Of a stretch of 64,000 bases of DNA, positions 42,644-49,864 are shown in pieces. This DNA comes from Thermodesulfovibrio thiophilus DSM 17215 (GTDB lineage: Bacteria; Nitrospirota; Thermodesulfovibrionia; Thermodesulfovibrionales; Thermodesulfovibrionaceae): contig NZ_AUIU01000017.1 in assembly GCF_000423865.1 (NCBI RefSeq), positions 1-64,000 of the forward strand, written 5' to 3'. Under the pieces are notes generated by a model. The model did not search any database. It saw only the letters and a list, made by a program, of their open reading frames with translations, and had not been told where the DNA came from. Position 1 is the stretch's first letter, and each line of letters opens with the position of its first letter. A program made the position numbers and the translations under genes.

Positions 42644-42763
42644 AAAAAAAGCCAACGCCAGGGAGGGGCAAGCTTCCGGCGTTGGCCCTAAGAACCTCAC
42701 CGCTGCAGGGTGCTGGGCTTCCCGCGTCCGTGCGGAAGCTGCAACAAGCGAGGTTTTCTAATT
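42644..42763 (-). ncRNA. Candidate structured small RNA with own promoter and terminator
   Basis: The minus-strand interval between the sRNA promoter (42770-42795) and an intrinsic terminator has no credible frame. Predicted structure: outer stem AACCTC/GAGGTT (42755-42750 with 42698-42693), inner stem TGCAG/CTGCA, and a hairpin GCTTCC/GGAAGC with a GC-rich loop. Then the terminator stem GCCAACGCC/GGCGTTGGC (42686-42651) and seven Ts. It is GC-rich in an AT-rich neighbourhood. I recognise no known RNA family. Confidence 0.6.
42651..42686 (-). terminator. Intrinsic terminator of the candidate sRNA
   Basis: A 9-bp perfect stem, GCCAACGCC with GGCGTTGGC, is followed on the minus strand by TTTTTTT (42650-42644). 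Confidence 0.88.
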
Positions 42764-42769
42764 TCACCT

Positions 42770-42795
42770 CTTACACTAGCAGGTGTGTGGTAACC
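42770..42795 (-). promoter_or_regulatory. GGTTACC promoter of the candidate sRNA
   Basis: GGTTACC (42795-42789), 13 bases, TGTAAG (42775-42770) on the minus strand. The sequence CACCTGCTAGTGTAAGA is identical to that downstream of the last GGTTACC box before the ParM gene. Confidence 0.65.
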
Positions 42796-42850
42796 AAATT
42801 TTTCAGGGAGTGGAGAGAATAATGGGGGGGTAATTGTTTTCATATAAAAA

Positions 42851-42892
42851 GCTAACGCCTGATATGCTGCATATTTTTTCACTGGCGTTAGC
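42851..42892 (-). terminator. Intrinsic terminator after the HU gene
   Basis: GCTAACGCC (42851-42859) pairs with GGCGTTAGC (42884-42892), with a nested ATATGC/GCATAT; five Ts follow on the minus strand. It separates HU transcription from the sRNA. Confidence 0.85.
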
Positions 42893-42917
42893 TTTTACAC
42901 ACGTTGCAGTCTGAAAG

Positions 42918-43184
42918 TTAAAGAGATCTCAGCTCTAAAGACGGCACGAACTTGAGCGCCTTCTTTGGCGGAACTTTAACAGGCTGCCCTGTTTTTGGAT
43001 TCCTGGCAACCCTTGCATTTCTCATGACTACCCTGAAAGTGCCAAATCGCGGAATTCTCAATTCCTCTCCATTTCTGGCAAGATCAGAAACTATGGCTAT
43101 CGCTGAATTAACAGCTCTCTCCGCATCTTTCCGGCTGATGCCGCTTTTCTTTGAAACCTCTAGTATAAATTCTGTCTTGGTCAA
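42918..43184 (-). CDS. HU/IHF-family DNA-bending protein
   Basis: The 88-residue product has the normal family length: helical N-terminus (TKTEFILEVSKKSGISRKDAERAVN), then the beta arm with RIPRFGTFRVVMRNARVARNPKTGQPV and its intercalating Pro. HU or IHF proteins on conjugative elements help relaxosome and replication complexes. It starts 6 bp after the topoisomerase gene stops, so the two are co-transcribed. Confidence 0.95.
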   Translation of the reverse strand: MTKTEFILEVSKKSGISRKDAERAVNSAIAIVSDLARNGEELRIPRFGTFRVVMRNARVARNPKTGQPVKVPPKKALKFVPSLELRSL

Positions 43185-43190
43185 TATCCA

Positions 43191-45179
43191 TCACCCCCTT
43201 TCTGTCTTTTTTCTGTTGCCCGCTCCGGCTCTGCCAGAGTTAGACGATCTTTTACTCCATGATGATTTTTTATGTCCTGCTTTGACAGTGGCAAACTTTT
43301 TAAATCCTGATTTACCTGTAAAACTGCGACTACCCTGATATGAAACCTCTGCATTTTTAATTTTTTCAACGAAGTGATGCACATAGCTCTTAATACTGTT
43401 AAGAAATGAGCTTATGTCCTTGACTTCTCCTCTTGCTATCCTGTCAAGTTCTTGCTCCCACAATGCCGTGTACTCCGGGGATGCAACTTTCTCATCCCTT
43501 AAAAGATTTTTTATGAGAAATATGGCTTTCTCTGATGGCGTGAAATTTTTGCCATCTTTTATCAGGTAGTGCCTGTCCTTAAGTGCAGAAAGTATTCCCG
43601 CTCTTGTTGCAGGTGTTCCAATCCCCGCATTTTCCCTGAGGATTTTCTTCAGGCTTTGATCGGTTACAACTTTGTGAGCATTTGCCATAACCTCAAGAAG
43701 GGAAGCATCGGTGTATCTGGGTGGTGGCTGCGTTTGTTTTGTAACCGCCTCAGCACTCTTAACTAAAACCTTTTCCTGTTCCTTAAGCACAGGCAGTATC
43801 ACATCGCCCTTTAGCCCGCCGTAAACTTCTCTCCATCCCGCGTCTATCAGCGTTTTGCCCCTTGCAATAAAGTTGTGATTCTGAACTTTAATGTAAACCG
43901 AGGTGTTCTTGAATTTGCAGTCCGGATAGAAGGCTGATATGAATCTCCTGAGAACAAGTTCGTATATCCTGAATTCATCCTGAGAGAGCTGCCCTGTCGG
44001 TATGCCCTGAGGGATAAGAGCATGGTGATCTGTGAGCTTTGATGCATCAAACACTCTTTTACTGGATGGATCCACGTTGCACCTGTTCAAACTGAACTTT
44101 ACAGGAGTTTGAACGAGCAGATGGAGGATCTTTTTTACATGAGGCACATAACCGGGATCAAGATGTCTGGATTCTGTTCTTGGATATGAAAGCAGTTTCT
44201 TTTCATAGAGGGATTGTGCAATGTCAAGCGTTTTATCAGCTGGAAAAGAAAACATTCTGTTTGCTTCCTGCTGAAGAGTGGTGAGAGAGAAAAGCTCTGG
44301 CGGTTTCTCAGCTGAAACTTTGCTTACGACTTTCTCGATGATGCCCTCCTTGCCATTGACTTCTTCAGCAATTGCCTCTGCTGTATTTTTTTCAGCAAGT
44401 GCATACATGGAATTAAGTCCCTGAATATCATCCTTTTCATCTGCTTCTTTGTTCTCACTGCTGTGAATTTTTTTAAAGTAGATTCCCTTGAATGCATCTG
44501 ACCTCCCTGAAAACTCTGCGTTTACATTGTAGTAAGTCACAGGTTTAAAATTTTTTATCTCTTCTTGTCTCTGAACCACAAGAGCAAGTACCGCTGTCTG
44601 AACCCTGCCAATGCTGAACAGTTCTCCTTTACCGCTTTTTACAGTGACTGCTCTTGTTGCATTTATCCCCACCAGCCAGTCAGCCCATTGTCTTGCAAGC
44701 GCAGATTGATAAAGCCTGTCAAACTCTTTCTCTGGCTTTAAATTCTGCATGCCTCGCCTGATAACATCCGCAGTTAGCGCCTCTGATGTCCAGAATCTAT
44801 AAACTGGCTTTTTGTTTTTAGCAAGCTTTAAAATCAGCCTCTGAATTAGTTCTCCCTCTCTTCCGGCATCACCACAGTTGACTATGGCTGACACGTCACT
44901 TCGGTGTATCAGCTCTTTGATGATTTTGAACTGCTTTGCGGCTGACTGAATGACCCTGTACTGAAACTGTTCAGGGATGATTGGAAGATGGGCTATATCC
45001 CACTTTTTCCACTCAGGGTTGTACTCTTCAGGAGGTTTTAGTGCACAGAGATGCCCGTATGCCCAGGTTATTACGTGATTGTCTCCTTCAATGTATCCAT
45101 CCCTGCGGTTTTTAGCTCCCAGTGCATTTGCAAAATCTACTGCCACTGAAGGCTTTTCTGTTAAAAGTAAAAGTTTCAT
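43191..45179 (-). CDS. topB: DNA topoisomerase III, type IA
   Basis: The 662-residue product shows the Toprim start KLLLLTEKPSVAVDFANALG, GDAGREGELIQRLI, and a catalytic Tyr in LLSYPRTESRHL (~331). GIGTPATRAGILSALKDRHYL follows, then a basic Lys/Arg/Ser tail without zinc fingers. Element-coded TopB enzymes resolve single-stranded or catenated intermediates in replication and transfer. The leader is unusual: a 41-base hairpin lies between the ribosome site and the ATG. Confidence 0.95.
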   Translation of the reverse strand: MKLLLLTEKPSVAVDFANALGAKNRRDGYIEGDNHVITWAYGHLCALKPPEEYNPEWKKWDIAHLPIIPEQFQYRVIQSAAKQFKIIKELIHRSDVSAIVNCGDAGREGELIQRLILKLAKNKKPVYRFWTSEALTADVIRRGMQNLKPEKEFDRLYQSALARQWADWLVGINATRAVTVKSGKGELFSIGRVQTAVLALVVQRQEEIKNFKPVTYYNVNAEFSGRSDAFKGIYFKKIHSSENKEADEKDDIQGLNSMYALAEKNTAEAIAEEVNGKEGIIEKVVSKVSAEKPPELFSLTTLQQEANRMFSFPADKTLDIAQSLYEKKLLSYPRTESRHLDPGYVPHVKKILHLLVQTPVKFSLNRCNVDPSSKRVFDASKLTDHHALIPQGIPTGQLSQDEFRIYELVLRRFISAFYPDCKFKNTSVYIKVQNHNFIARGKTLIDAGWREVYGGLKGDVILPVLKEQEKVLVKSAEAVTKQTQPPPRYTDASLLEVMANAHKVVTDQSLKKILRENAGIGTPATRAGILSALKDRHYLIKDGKNFTPSEKAIFLIKNLLRDEKVASPEYTALWEQELDRIARGEVKDISSFLNSIKSYVHHFVEKIKNAEVSYQGSRSFTGKSGFKKFATVKAGHKKSSWSKRSSNSGRAGAGNRKKTERG

Positions 45180-45189
45180 ATTAACTTTG

Positions 45190-45236
45190 TGCGACTAAGC
45201 CCCCTTCCGTGAGGTAAGGGAGGAGTCGCATCCTCC
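45190..45236 (-). promoter_or_regulatory. Hairpin between ribosome site and start of topB
   Basis: On the minus strand GGAGGA (45236-45231) is followed by TGCGACT (45230-45224), a GC-rich loop with its own CCCTT/AAGGG pairing, and AGTCGCA (45196-45190), then 10 bases to the ATG. Folding would place the ribosome site about 10 bases from the start. The stretch CCCCTTCCGTGAGG also occurs in the IS605-like remnant at 54.34 kb. Confidence 0.6.
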
Positions 45237-45267
45237 TTTCAAGGGTTCTTAATTAAACAGGTGGGCT

Positions 45268-45346
45268 GGTAACCAGAAATTTTCTTACTTTGACTTTCTC
45301 TAATAAATCGTACATCTGGTAACCAAAACTACGTTACTAGTAACGT
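45268..45346. promoter_or_regulatory. Two GGTAACC sites and a 16-bp palindrome before topB
   Basis: GGTAACC lies at 45268-45274 and 45318-45324. On the minus strand the first is followed after 12 bases by TTTAAT, the second after 12 bases by TATTAG. The perfect palindrome ACGTTACTAGTAACGT occupies 45331-45346 and may be a site for another regulator. Confidence 0.6.
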
Positions 45347-45354
45347 ACGCTTTT

Positions 45355-45560
45355 ATATAAAAAAATAAATAATATATATATTATATTTTTAAAATAAATA
45401 TATTTATTATTATAAGCGTAGCTATAGAGGATAGAGGGGGATTATTAAGGGGGGGAAAGGAGACCTGGTTTCCAATTCATCGCTTAAAAGATTATAAAAA
45501 TCAATAAGTTATGCTTTTTGCCCCGCCGCTGCAGTTTTTTAATTAATATTTGAATTTTTC
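45355..45560. other. Very AT-rich segment, possible origin region
   Basis: 45355-45415 is almost pure A/T (alternating ATATAT and TTATTA). It is followed by a purine-rich stretch, GGGGGATTATTAAGGGGGGGAAAGGAG. No frame is supported. An AT-rich unwinding stretch beside iteron-like repeats (45600-45683) and topB is what a replication origin would look like, but no DnaA box is evident to me. Confidence 0.35.
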
Positions 45561-45599
45561 CGCGCCCGCCTGTAACCTGGCGTCAATACTTGATTTGAT

Positions 45600-45683
45600 G
45601 CTGACAGCATTGCTGACAGCATTACTGATTGCATACCTGACAGCATTGCTGATTGCATTGCTGAGTGTATTACTGGGAGTATT
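45600..45683 (+). repeat. Seven 12-bp repeats, iteron-like or gene relic
   Basis: The unit is RCTGANNGCATT (GCTGACAGCATT twice, then diverged copies). The same units, in the same order at both ends, occur inside the gene at 48698-49864 (49157-49288). Both arrays are preceded by TGAT, so this is either a functional iteron set or a duplicated, decayed piece of that gene. Confidence 0.75.
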
Positions 45684-45742
45684 ACTATCAGAAAAGTTTA
45701 TTTTATTTTTTATTTATCTCTCAGCTCTGTTTTAGAACTTTT

Positions 45743-45952
45743 CAATGTCCAGTTTGTGGAATTGTAACGCCAAGAGATGTTAATTCGGTTTTAAACTTTT
45801 TGAAAATCTACCAGTATGCCGTGCGGCACGGTCTGAGAGCAATGACAACTCTCAGTATTGCCAGAATGACACTAAATCCAGTTTCTGGCAAAAACCGAAG
45901 GGCTTTATATAAGCCTGTCATCCTGAACTACCTGAATGCTCGGTGCCTTTGA
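45743..45952 (+). pseudogene. Possible 3' remnant of an IS200/IS605 tnpB
   Basis: The frame reads CPVCGIVTPRDVNSVLNF, resembling the zinc-ribbon end and the RD.N.A.N catalytic tail of TnpB. No start or upstream domain is present. A hairpin CTCGGTGCCTTTGACGCCGAG follows at about 45938-45960, as at the ends of such elements. Homology is short, so the call is tentative. Confidence 0.35.
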
Positions 45953-45965
45953 CGCCGAGAGGATG

Positions 45966-46481
45966 TCACGGGATAAGTTTGAGTTCTTTAAGCCTTATTC
46001 TCATGGCTTCATGTGAAACCATGAATATCTCAGCAAGTTCCTTAACATCTGTGCCGTATGCATTGACATACTTTCTAACCCAGTGCTTTGGCATCAGCAG
46101 TTCACTTGCAAAAGCATCTGCAAGCCGTTCAATTTTTTTCTCAACATCCTTGCTAGGACTGATGTTTGCAGTAGACGTTAAAACTTTTGCAATCCTGTGG
46201 TGCCTTAAGGCAATGTGGGCAAGCTCATGGGCTATTGTAAAGTTTCTTCTGGCTTCACAAATAAAAACATTAACAAGAATTAAAAAACTCCCTGACTTTA
46301 CAGGGACAACAGTGCCGTGCACTTCTTCAGGCAGTTCATCGGACAGGACAATTTCAGCATTCAGATGCCTGGCCACCTGTATAAGATCAACCGGTGGCTC
46401 ATTAATTCCGAGATCTTTAAGCAGTTTTCTCGCAACAGTTTTAACACTTTCTGCATCAGGAAGTTTTACTGTCCCTGCCAC
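45966..46481 (-). CDS. ImmA/IrrE-family metallopeptidase
   Basis: The 171-residue product carries the zinc site in FTIAHELAHIALRHH and the downstream helices RLADAFASELLMPKHWV. ImmA-type proteases cut the XRE repressor next door to release an element from repression after DNA damage or quorum cues, as in ICEBs1. It starts at a GTG inside the end of the XRE gene (26-bp overlap), so the two are coupled. Confidence 0.88.
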   Translation of the reverse strand: MAGTVKLPDAESVKTVARKLLKDLGINEPPVDLIQVARHLNAEIVLSDELPEEVHGTVVPVKSGSFLILVNVFICEARRNFTIAHELAHIALRHHRIAKVLTSTANISPSKDVEKKIERLADAFASELLMPKHWVRKYVNAYGTDVKELAEIFMVSHEAMRIRLKELKLIP

Positions 46482-47142
46482 TGCTGCCCTTCATATTAGA
46501 GGCTAAAACAGCGTTTAATATGGCCTCTATCGCTTTTATGGTTTTATCCATGCTTTCAGGAGGAATCTGCTTAAGAGACCTAAAAAGCTGCATTAAGAGA
46601 GTCTTATTATCCAGCAGTTCTCTTAACTCATCCGGAATATATTGAGCTTTAACAAGGTAATCGGTGACGTCCTTGTTTAAAATTTTTGCGATTTTTATAA
46701 CATCTGCCCTGCTTAACGCTGCCTGTCCTACAAACACCTGACGAATCATATCCCGTGAAATCCCATGTTTTTCAAGAAGTACAATATCATTATCCTTTAA
46801 ATCCTGCCTCAGCTGCCTTATAAACTCAGATGGCATTGAAATCGGGAAATGAGAGTCCTCTTGTTGTTTGAGTTTCAGCTTATTTCTTATTTCCTTTGGA
46901 GCTTTGATCTGAGCAAGCAGAAATAAAAGCTGGGTTCTCAGCTCCTCTTCATCCTTCTTGTCTCTGGCCAGAACCTCTGCAATCTTTTTAATAGCCTCTT
47001 CAGAGGGAACCCTGATTCCCTTTTCGATATAAGAAATGTGGACGTAGTTCATGCCTACCTTATCACAAAGTTCTTGAAGCATCCAGCCTTTTTCTTCTCT
47101 CCTCTGCCTTATCAGCTTTCCAAGTTTTTCCTCTGGCGTCAC
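46456..47142 (-). CDS. XRE-family regulator, ImmR-like
   Basis: The 228-residue product has an N-terminal HTH (LGKLIRQRREEKGWMLQELCDKVGMNYVHISYIEKG) and a second HTH-like segment near 125-160 (HGISRDMIRQVFVGQAALSRADVIKIAK). It is coupled to an ImmA-like protease and faces a divergent operon of small regulators across two dyads. Its GTG start lies 3 bases from a GGTTACC site that sits between ribosome site and start. By analogy it keeps the element quiescent and is destroyed on induction. Confidence 0.85.
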   Translation of the reverse strand: MTPEEKLGKLIRQRREEKGWMLQELCDKVGMNYVHISYIEKGIRVPSEEAIKKIAEVLARDKKDEEELRTQLLFLLAQIKAPKEIRNKLKLKQQEDSHFPISMPSEFIRQLRQDLKDNDIVLLEKHGISRDMIRQVFVGQAALSRADVIKIAKILNKDVTDYLVKAQYIPDELRELLDNKTLLMQLFRSLKQIPPESMDKTIKAIEAILNAVLASNMKGSSGRDSKTS

Positions 47143-47145
47143 AGC

Positions 47146-47152
47146 GGTTACC
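47146..47152 (-). promoter_or_regulatory. GGTTACC site over the XRE gene ribosome-binding region
   Basis: The core lies between GGAGGG (47160-47155) and the GTG start (47142). A protein bound here would interfere with expression of the regulator, suggesting feedback. Confidence 0.6.
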
Positions 47153-47199
47153 AGCCCTCCTGTTAATAATAAAAACCCTTAAGGTTAATTATAGCAAAA

Positions 47200-47262
47200 T
47201 ATAACAAAAATTGTTATACAAACGAATTTTGAAATGTTAAATATAATAACTTAACAAGTTAT
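47200..47262. promoter_or_regulatory. Two dyads in the divergent regulatory region
   Basis: TATAACAA-AAA-TTGTTATA (47200-47218) and ATAACTT-AAC-AAGTTAT (47246-47262) share ATAAC half-sites and are 45 bp apart, the usual look of XRE-repressor operators between divergent genes. Confidence 0.7.
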
Positions 47263-47282
47263 GTTATGTAATAAAAAAACTA

Positions 47283-47313
47283 TTGACAAACATACGTAGT
47301 TGTGTTGTATGAT
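47283..47313 (+). promoter_or_regulatory. Promoter of the small-regulator operon
   Basis: TTGACA (47283-47288) with TGTATG at 17-bp or TATGAT at 19-bp spacing. The spacer holds AACATACGTAGTTGTG (47289-47304), repeated exactly at 48076-48091 inside the sigma-like gene. Confidence 0.65.
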
Positions 47314-47343
47314 CAAGGAATGCATCTAAGAAAAGGAGGCAGT

Positions 47344-47565
47344 ATGGAAGTAAGTGAGAAATTAAGTGAGAGGGAGGAAATTAAGAAACGAATCCTTGAG
47401 CTGAGAGCTTCGGGAATTCGCTACGAACAAATGGCTCTTGAGATAGGGCTGTCGCTTGACACCATAAGAAGATTCCTGTACACAAAAAACAGAGTTCCCG
47501 CTGAGATTACTATGCTAAAGATCAAAAACTGGCTTAAGCAGAGAGAAACTTCAGATGTTCTATAA
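47344..47565 (+). CDS. Small HTH protein
   Basis: The start chosen is ATG 47344 (MEVSEKLSEREEIKKR) behind AAAAGGAGG. The 73-residue product has a helix-turn-helix pattern, RYEQMALEIGLSLDTIRRFLYTKNRVP, like the small DNA-binding proteins of phages and ICEs (Cro- or excisionase-like). It is first in the operon divergent from the XRE regulator. Confidence 0.7.
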   Translation: MEVSEKLSEREEIKKRILELRASGIRYEQMALEIGLSLDTIRRFLYTKNRVPAEITMLKIKNWLKQRETSDVL

Positions 47566-47687
47566 AAAACCTGCGTTCCAGAAAATGCAACAGTTTATGA
47601 AAGTTTTCATCAGAACAGGTAAGAAAATACGGCATTAACAAGATGTTTGAGGAAATAAAGCAAAAATACACAAAAAGGAGGCAAAAA

Positions 47688-47840
47688 GTGAAAGAAAAAT
47701 GCCACAGAGACAGAGAAAATCTTAAAAAGATTGAAGAGATGGACGAAGATGAACTCTGGGACAGATACATTACCGAGCACTTGAAAATGGAAAGACAGTT
47801 AAAGAAAGAAATGAAAAAAGCAAAAAAAATTAAAAAATAA
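47688..47840 (+). CDS. Small Lys/Glu-rich protein
   Basis: A GTG at 47688 follows AAAAAGGAGGCAAAAA, a strong ribosome site, giving a 50-residue charged helical peptide (MKEKCHRDRENLKKIEEMDEDEL...). A longer frame from 47643 lacks such a site. The family is unknown; the lysine-rich tail may touch nucleic acid. Confidence 0.5.
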   Translation: MKEKCHRDRENLKKIEEMDEDELWDRYITEHLKMERQLKKEMKKAKKIKK

Positions 47841-47862
47841 CAAACCTCAGCAGGAGGGGCAT

Positions 47863-48510
47863 ATGCAGCTAATTTTAGACGAAACAATAACTGAAGAGCA
47901 GTGTTCAGAAATTCAGGACATGATCAAAACAGACTGCAAAGTCCAGAAATTTCTCAGGCAGTCAAGATTCTATATCTCAGGGCTTGAATACAAAGACCTG
48001 GAGCATGAAGCATTCTGCACAGCGATGGAGGTCTTACATGAGTGCAGAGATCTTTTTTGCTGTTCTGAATGTAACAACATACGTAGTTGTGAAATTTTTA
48101 AAACAAATTTCAAAACTAGATTAGTAAGAACAATAAACAGGTTAAAGGACATTCCCCGCAGATACGGGATGATCAGCTACTCTGAGGCATCAGATGGAGA
48201 AAACGATGAGTTTGCCACCTACACAAGGAAAGACTACGATATCAATGAACTATCACCTGATACTCCAGTTGAAATTTTGATTCACGAAGAAGAAAAAGAA
48301 CAAGAGGAAAAAGGACTCGAGATAAAAAAACAGCTCACAGCTGGCATACTTGCAGTGATGCCCAAAAAAGAGAGGACAATCTGGGAACTATACCTTGCCG
48401 GAGTTCATCCTTCTGAGATAGCAGATAGACTTGGATACAAGAAGCCGCAGGGAGTTTATGTAATCCTCAGAAGAAGTGTAAATAAAGTAAAAATCAAAAA
48501 ATACCAGTGA
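47863..48510 (+). CDS. Sigma-factor-like regulator
   Basis: The product has 215 residues. The N-terminal half (SGLEYKDLEHEAFCTAMEVL, then FKTRLVRTINRLKDIPRRYG) resembles sigma region 2 helices. The last 60 residues form a region-4-type HTH: LAVMPKKERTIWELYLAGVHPSEIADRLGYKKPQGVYVILRRSV. Four cysteines lie between (CRDLFCCSECNN). It may direct RNA polymerase to the element's own promoters, perhaps those with GGTTACC at the -35 place. That link is inference. The ribosome site is AGGAGG. Confidence 0.68.
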   Translation: MQLILDETITEEQCSEIQDMIKTDCKVQKFLRQSRFYISGLEYKDLEHEAFCTAMEVLHECRDLFCCSECNNIRSCEIFKTNFKTRLVRTINRLKDIPRRYGMISYSEASDGENDEFATYTRKDYDINELSPDTPVEILIHEEEKEQEEKGLEIKKQLTAGILAVMPKKERTIWELYLAGVHPSEIADRLGYKKPQGVYVILRRSVNKVKIKKYQ

Positions 48511-48537
48511 GTTTAAAGGAGTTTAAAGGAGGAGAAA

Positions 48538-48711
48538 ATGTGCGATGTGATTAATTCAGAGATAGAAAAGACTGCATGCGATTTAATTTGTGAAGCGGTA
48601 GTTCTGCTTATGACGTCAGGCTATGACCCTGACGATGCAAGATGTGTTGTCGAACAGTTCGTTAACGGCGCAGTTGATGGGCTAATAGAGGTGTGTTATG
48701 GCAGCAAATAA
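48538..48711 (+). CDS. Small 57-residue protein
   Basis: An ATG behind AAAGGAGG opens a frame MCDVINSEIEKTACDLICEAVVLLM... that ends 14 bases inside the next gene (stop TAA 48709-48711). Codon use fits its neighbours. It is helical, with no known family. Start-stop overlap with the next gene supports it as real. Confidence 0.55.
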   Translation: MCDVINSEIEKTACDLICEAVVLLMTSGYDPDDARCVVEQFVNGAVDGLIEVCYGSK

Positions 48712-49864
48712 CGTAAACTGCGACTTCAGAATTAAAACAGGCTTCTTTACTCACAGAAAAACGCTTAAACTCATCAAACGACTTGACTATAAAGGTGTGT
48801 TCTGCCTTCTGCGCTTATGGTCAGATGTGGCGCAGAATGCTCCAAAGGGCGATATATCACACTATACAGAGGAAGACATCGCAATAGCATCCGGGTGGGA
48901 TGATGACATAAACATCTTCATAAAAACACTTATTGAGGTAGGTTTTATTGACGAAAATTTCATGCCTGATGGCACCCTGAAACGGGTAATTCATGACTGG
49001 GAAGATAATAATCGATACGCTTATTATGCTCCAGAGAGACATGAACAGGCAACTAAAGCAGCTGAAATGAGATGGCAAAAAAGAAAAAACTCAAAAAATA
49101 AACATAAAAATAAAGCAAAAAAATCCCCTGCAAATGCTTTAACCACGCCATCTGATGCTGACAGCATTGCTGGCAGCATTACTGACAGCATTGCTGAGTG
49201 CATACCTGACAGCATTGCTGAGTGCATTACTGGGAGCATTGCTGATTGCATTACTGACAGCATTGCTGAGTGCATTGCTGACAGCAATGCCCCTTCTCCT
49301 TTACCTACTCCTTTCCCTACCCCTTCTCCTATACCTTTTCCTGATCCTTTTCCATTACCGAAGGAAAAAGAAAAAAAGAATAAAAACACTGGTAACCCAG
49401 GTGAGGATACAAAATTGGACGAAAAGAAAAATATTTGCACTCAAGTTTCTGACAAAACTTTCGTGCCGGCAGCTACGCAAAAAATTAATTTACATAATTC
49501 AAGATCAAAACCCAAATCCAGAAATGGTACAGGAAATAACTCCATACCGCCTGTAAGTTTTGACGAAGATGAAAAATCCTTTAAGGGAATAAATCAGTTT
49601 CTTAAAAAATGGGCAGATGCCTATCCCCTTGTGAACGTTGAACAGGAAATCAAACAGATGGAGGCCTGGATTATAAGCCAGCCAAAGTATATGTGGAAAA
49701 AAGACTGGAAACGATTTATCACCAACTGGTTATCCCGTGAACAGGACAGAAAGGAAAACGCGGCTTTGAACTCCTCTGTCCGGTACAAAAAAAGCTTTCT
49801 TGATGTCGTGGACGACCTGATTGCAAAAGAAGAACAAAACTTAAGCAAGGAGGATGTCAGGTGA
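48698..49864 (+). CDS. Replication-organiser-like protein with internal repeats
   Basis: The product has 388 residues. Residues 1-115 form a winged-helix domain like phage replisome organiser or DnaD-type N-termini (FFTHRKTLKLIKRLDYKGVFCLLRLWSDVA, DIAIASGW). A repeat linker follows (DSIA/ECIT tetrapeptides, ~154-197), coded by eleven 12-bp repeats, then a Pro-rich stretch. The C-terminal domain (FLKKWADAYPLVNVEQEIKQMEAWIISQPKYMWKKDWKRFITNWL) is seen in phage replication proteins. It could open the origin and recruit helicase loader. Confidence 0.75.
   Translation: MAANNVNCDFRIKTGFFTHRKTLKLIKRLDYKGVFCLLRLWSDVAQNAPKGDISHYTEEDIAIASGWDDDINIFIKTLIEVGFIDENFMPDGTLKRVIHDWEDNNRYAYYAPERHEQATKAAEMRWQKRKNSKNKHKNKAKKSPANALTTPSDADSIAGSITDSIAECIPDSIAECITGSIADCITDSIAECIADSNAPSPLPTPFPTPSPIPFPDPFPLPKEKEKKNKNTGNPGEDTKLDEKKNICTQVSDKTFVPAATQKINLHNSRSKPKSRNGTGNNSIPPVSFDEDEKSFKGINQFLKKWADAYPLVNVEQEIKQMEAWIISQPKYMWKKDWKRFITNWLSREQDRKENAALNSSVRYKKSFLDVVDDLIAKEEQNLSKEDVR
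49157..49288 (+). repeat. Eleven 12-bp repeats inside the replication gene
   Basis: Units of RCTGAcaGCATT run from 49157 to 49288 without spacers and in frame, coding D/E-S/C-I-A/T. Internal iterons inside initiator genes are known for several plasmids and phages, where the initiator binds its own gene. This is not a CRISPR, having no spacers. Confidence 0.85.

Noticed and set aside
42697-42882. 61-codon minus-strand frame over the sRNA region
   Set aside because: It has no ribosome site, crosses the promoter and the stems, and its composition follows RNA structure rather than codons.
45331-45346. ACGTTACTAGTAACGT palindrome as another GGTTACC box
   Set aside because: It shares only GTTAC/GTAAC and lacks the GG..CC ends; it may belong to another regulator.
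49157-49288. Possible CRISPR array
   Set aside because: The 12-bp units are contiguous, in frame and without spacers, and there are no cas genes.
49024-49440. Antisense frame with repeated MLSVMHSA-type peptide
   Set aside because: It is the mirror of the in-frame 12-bp repeats of the replication gene and has no start signals.
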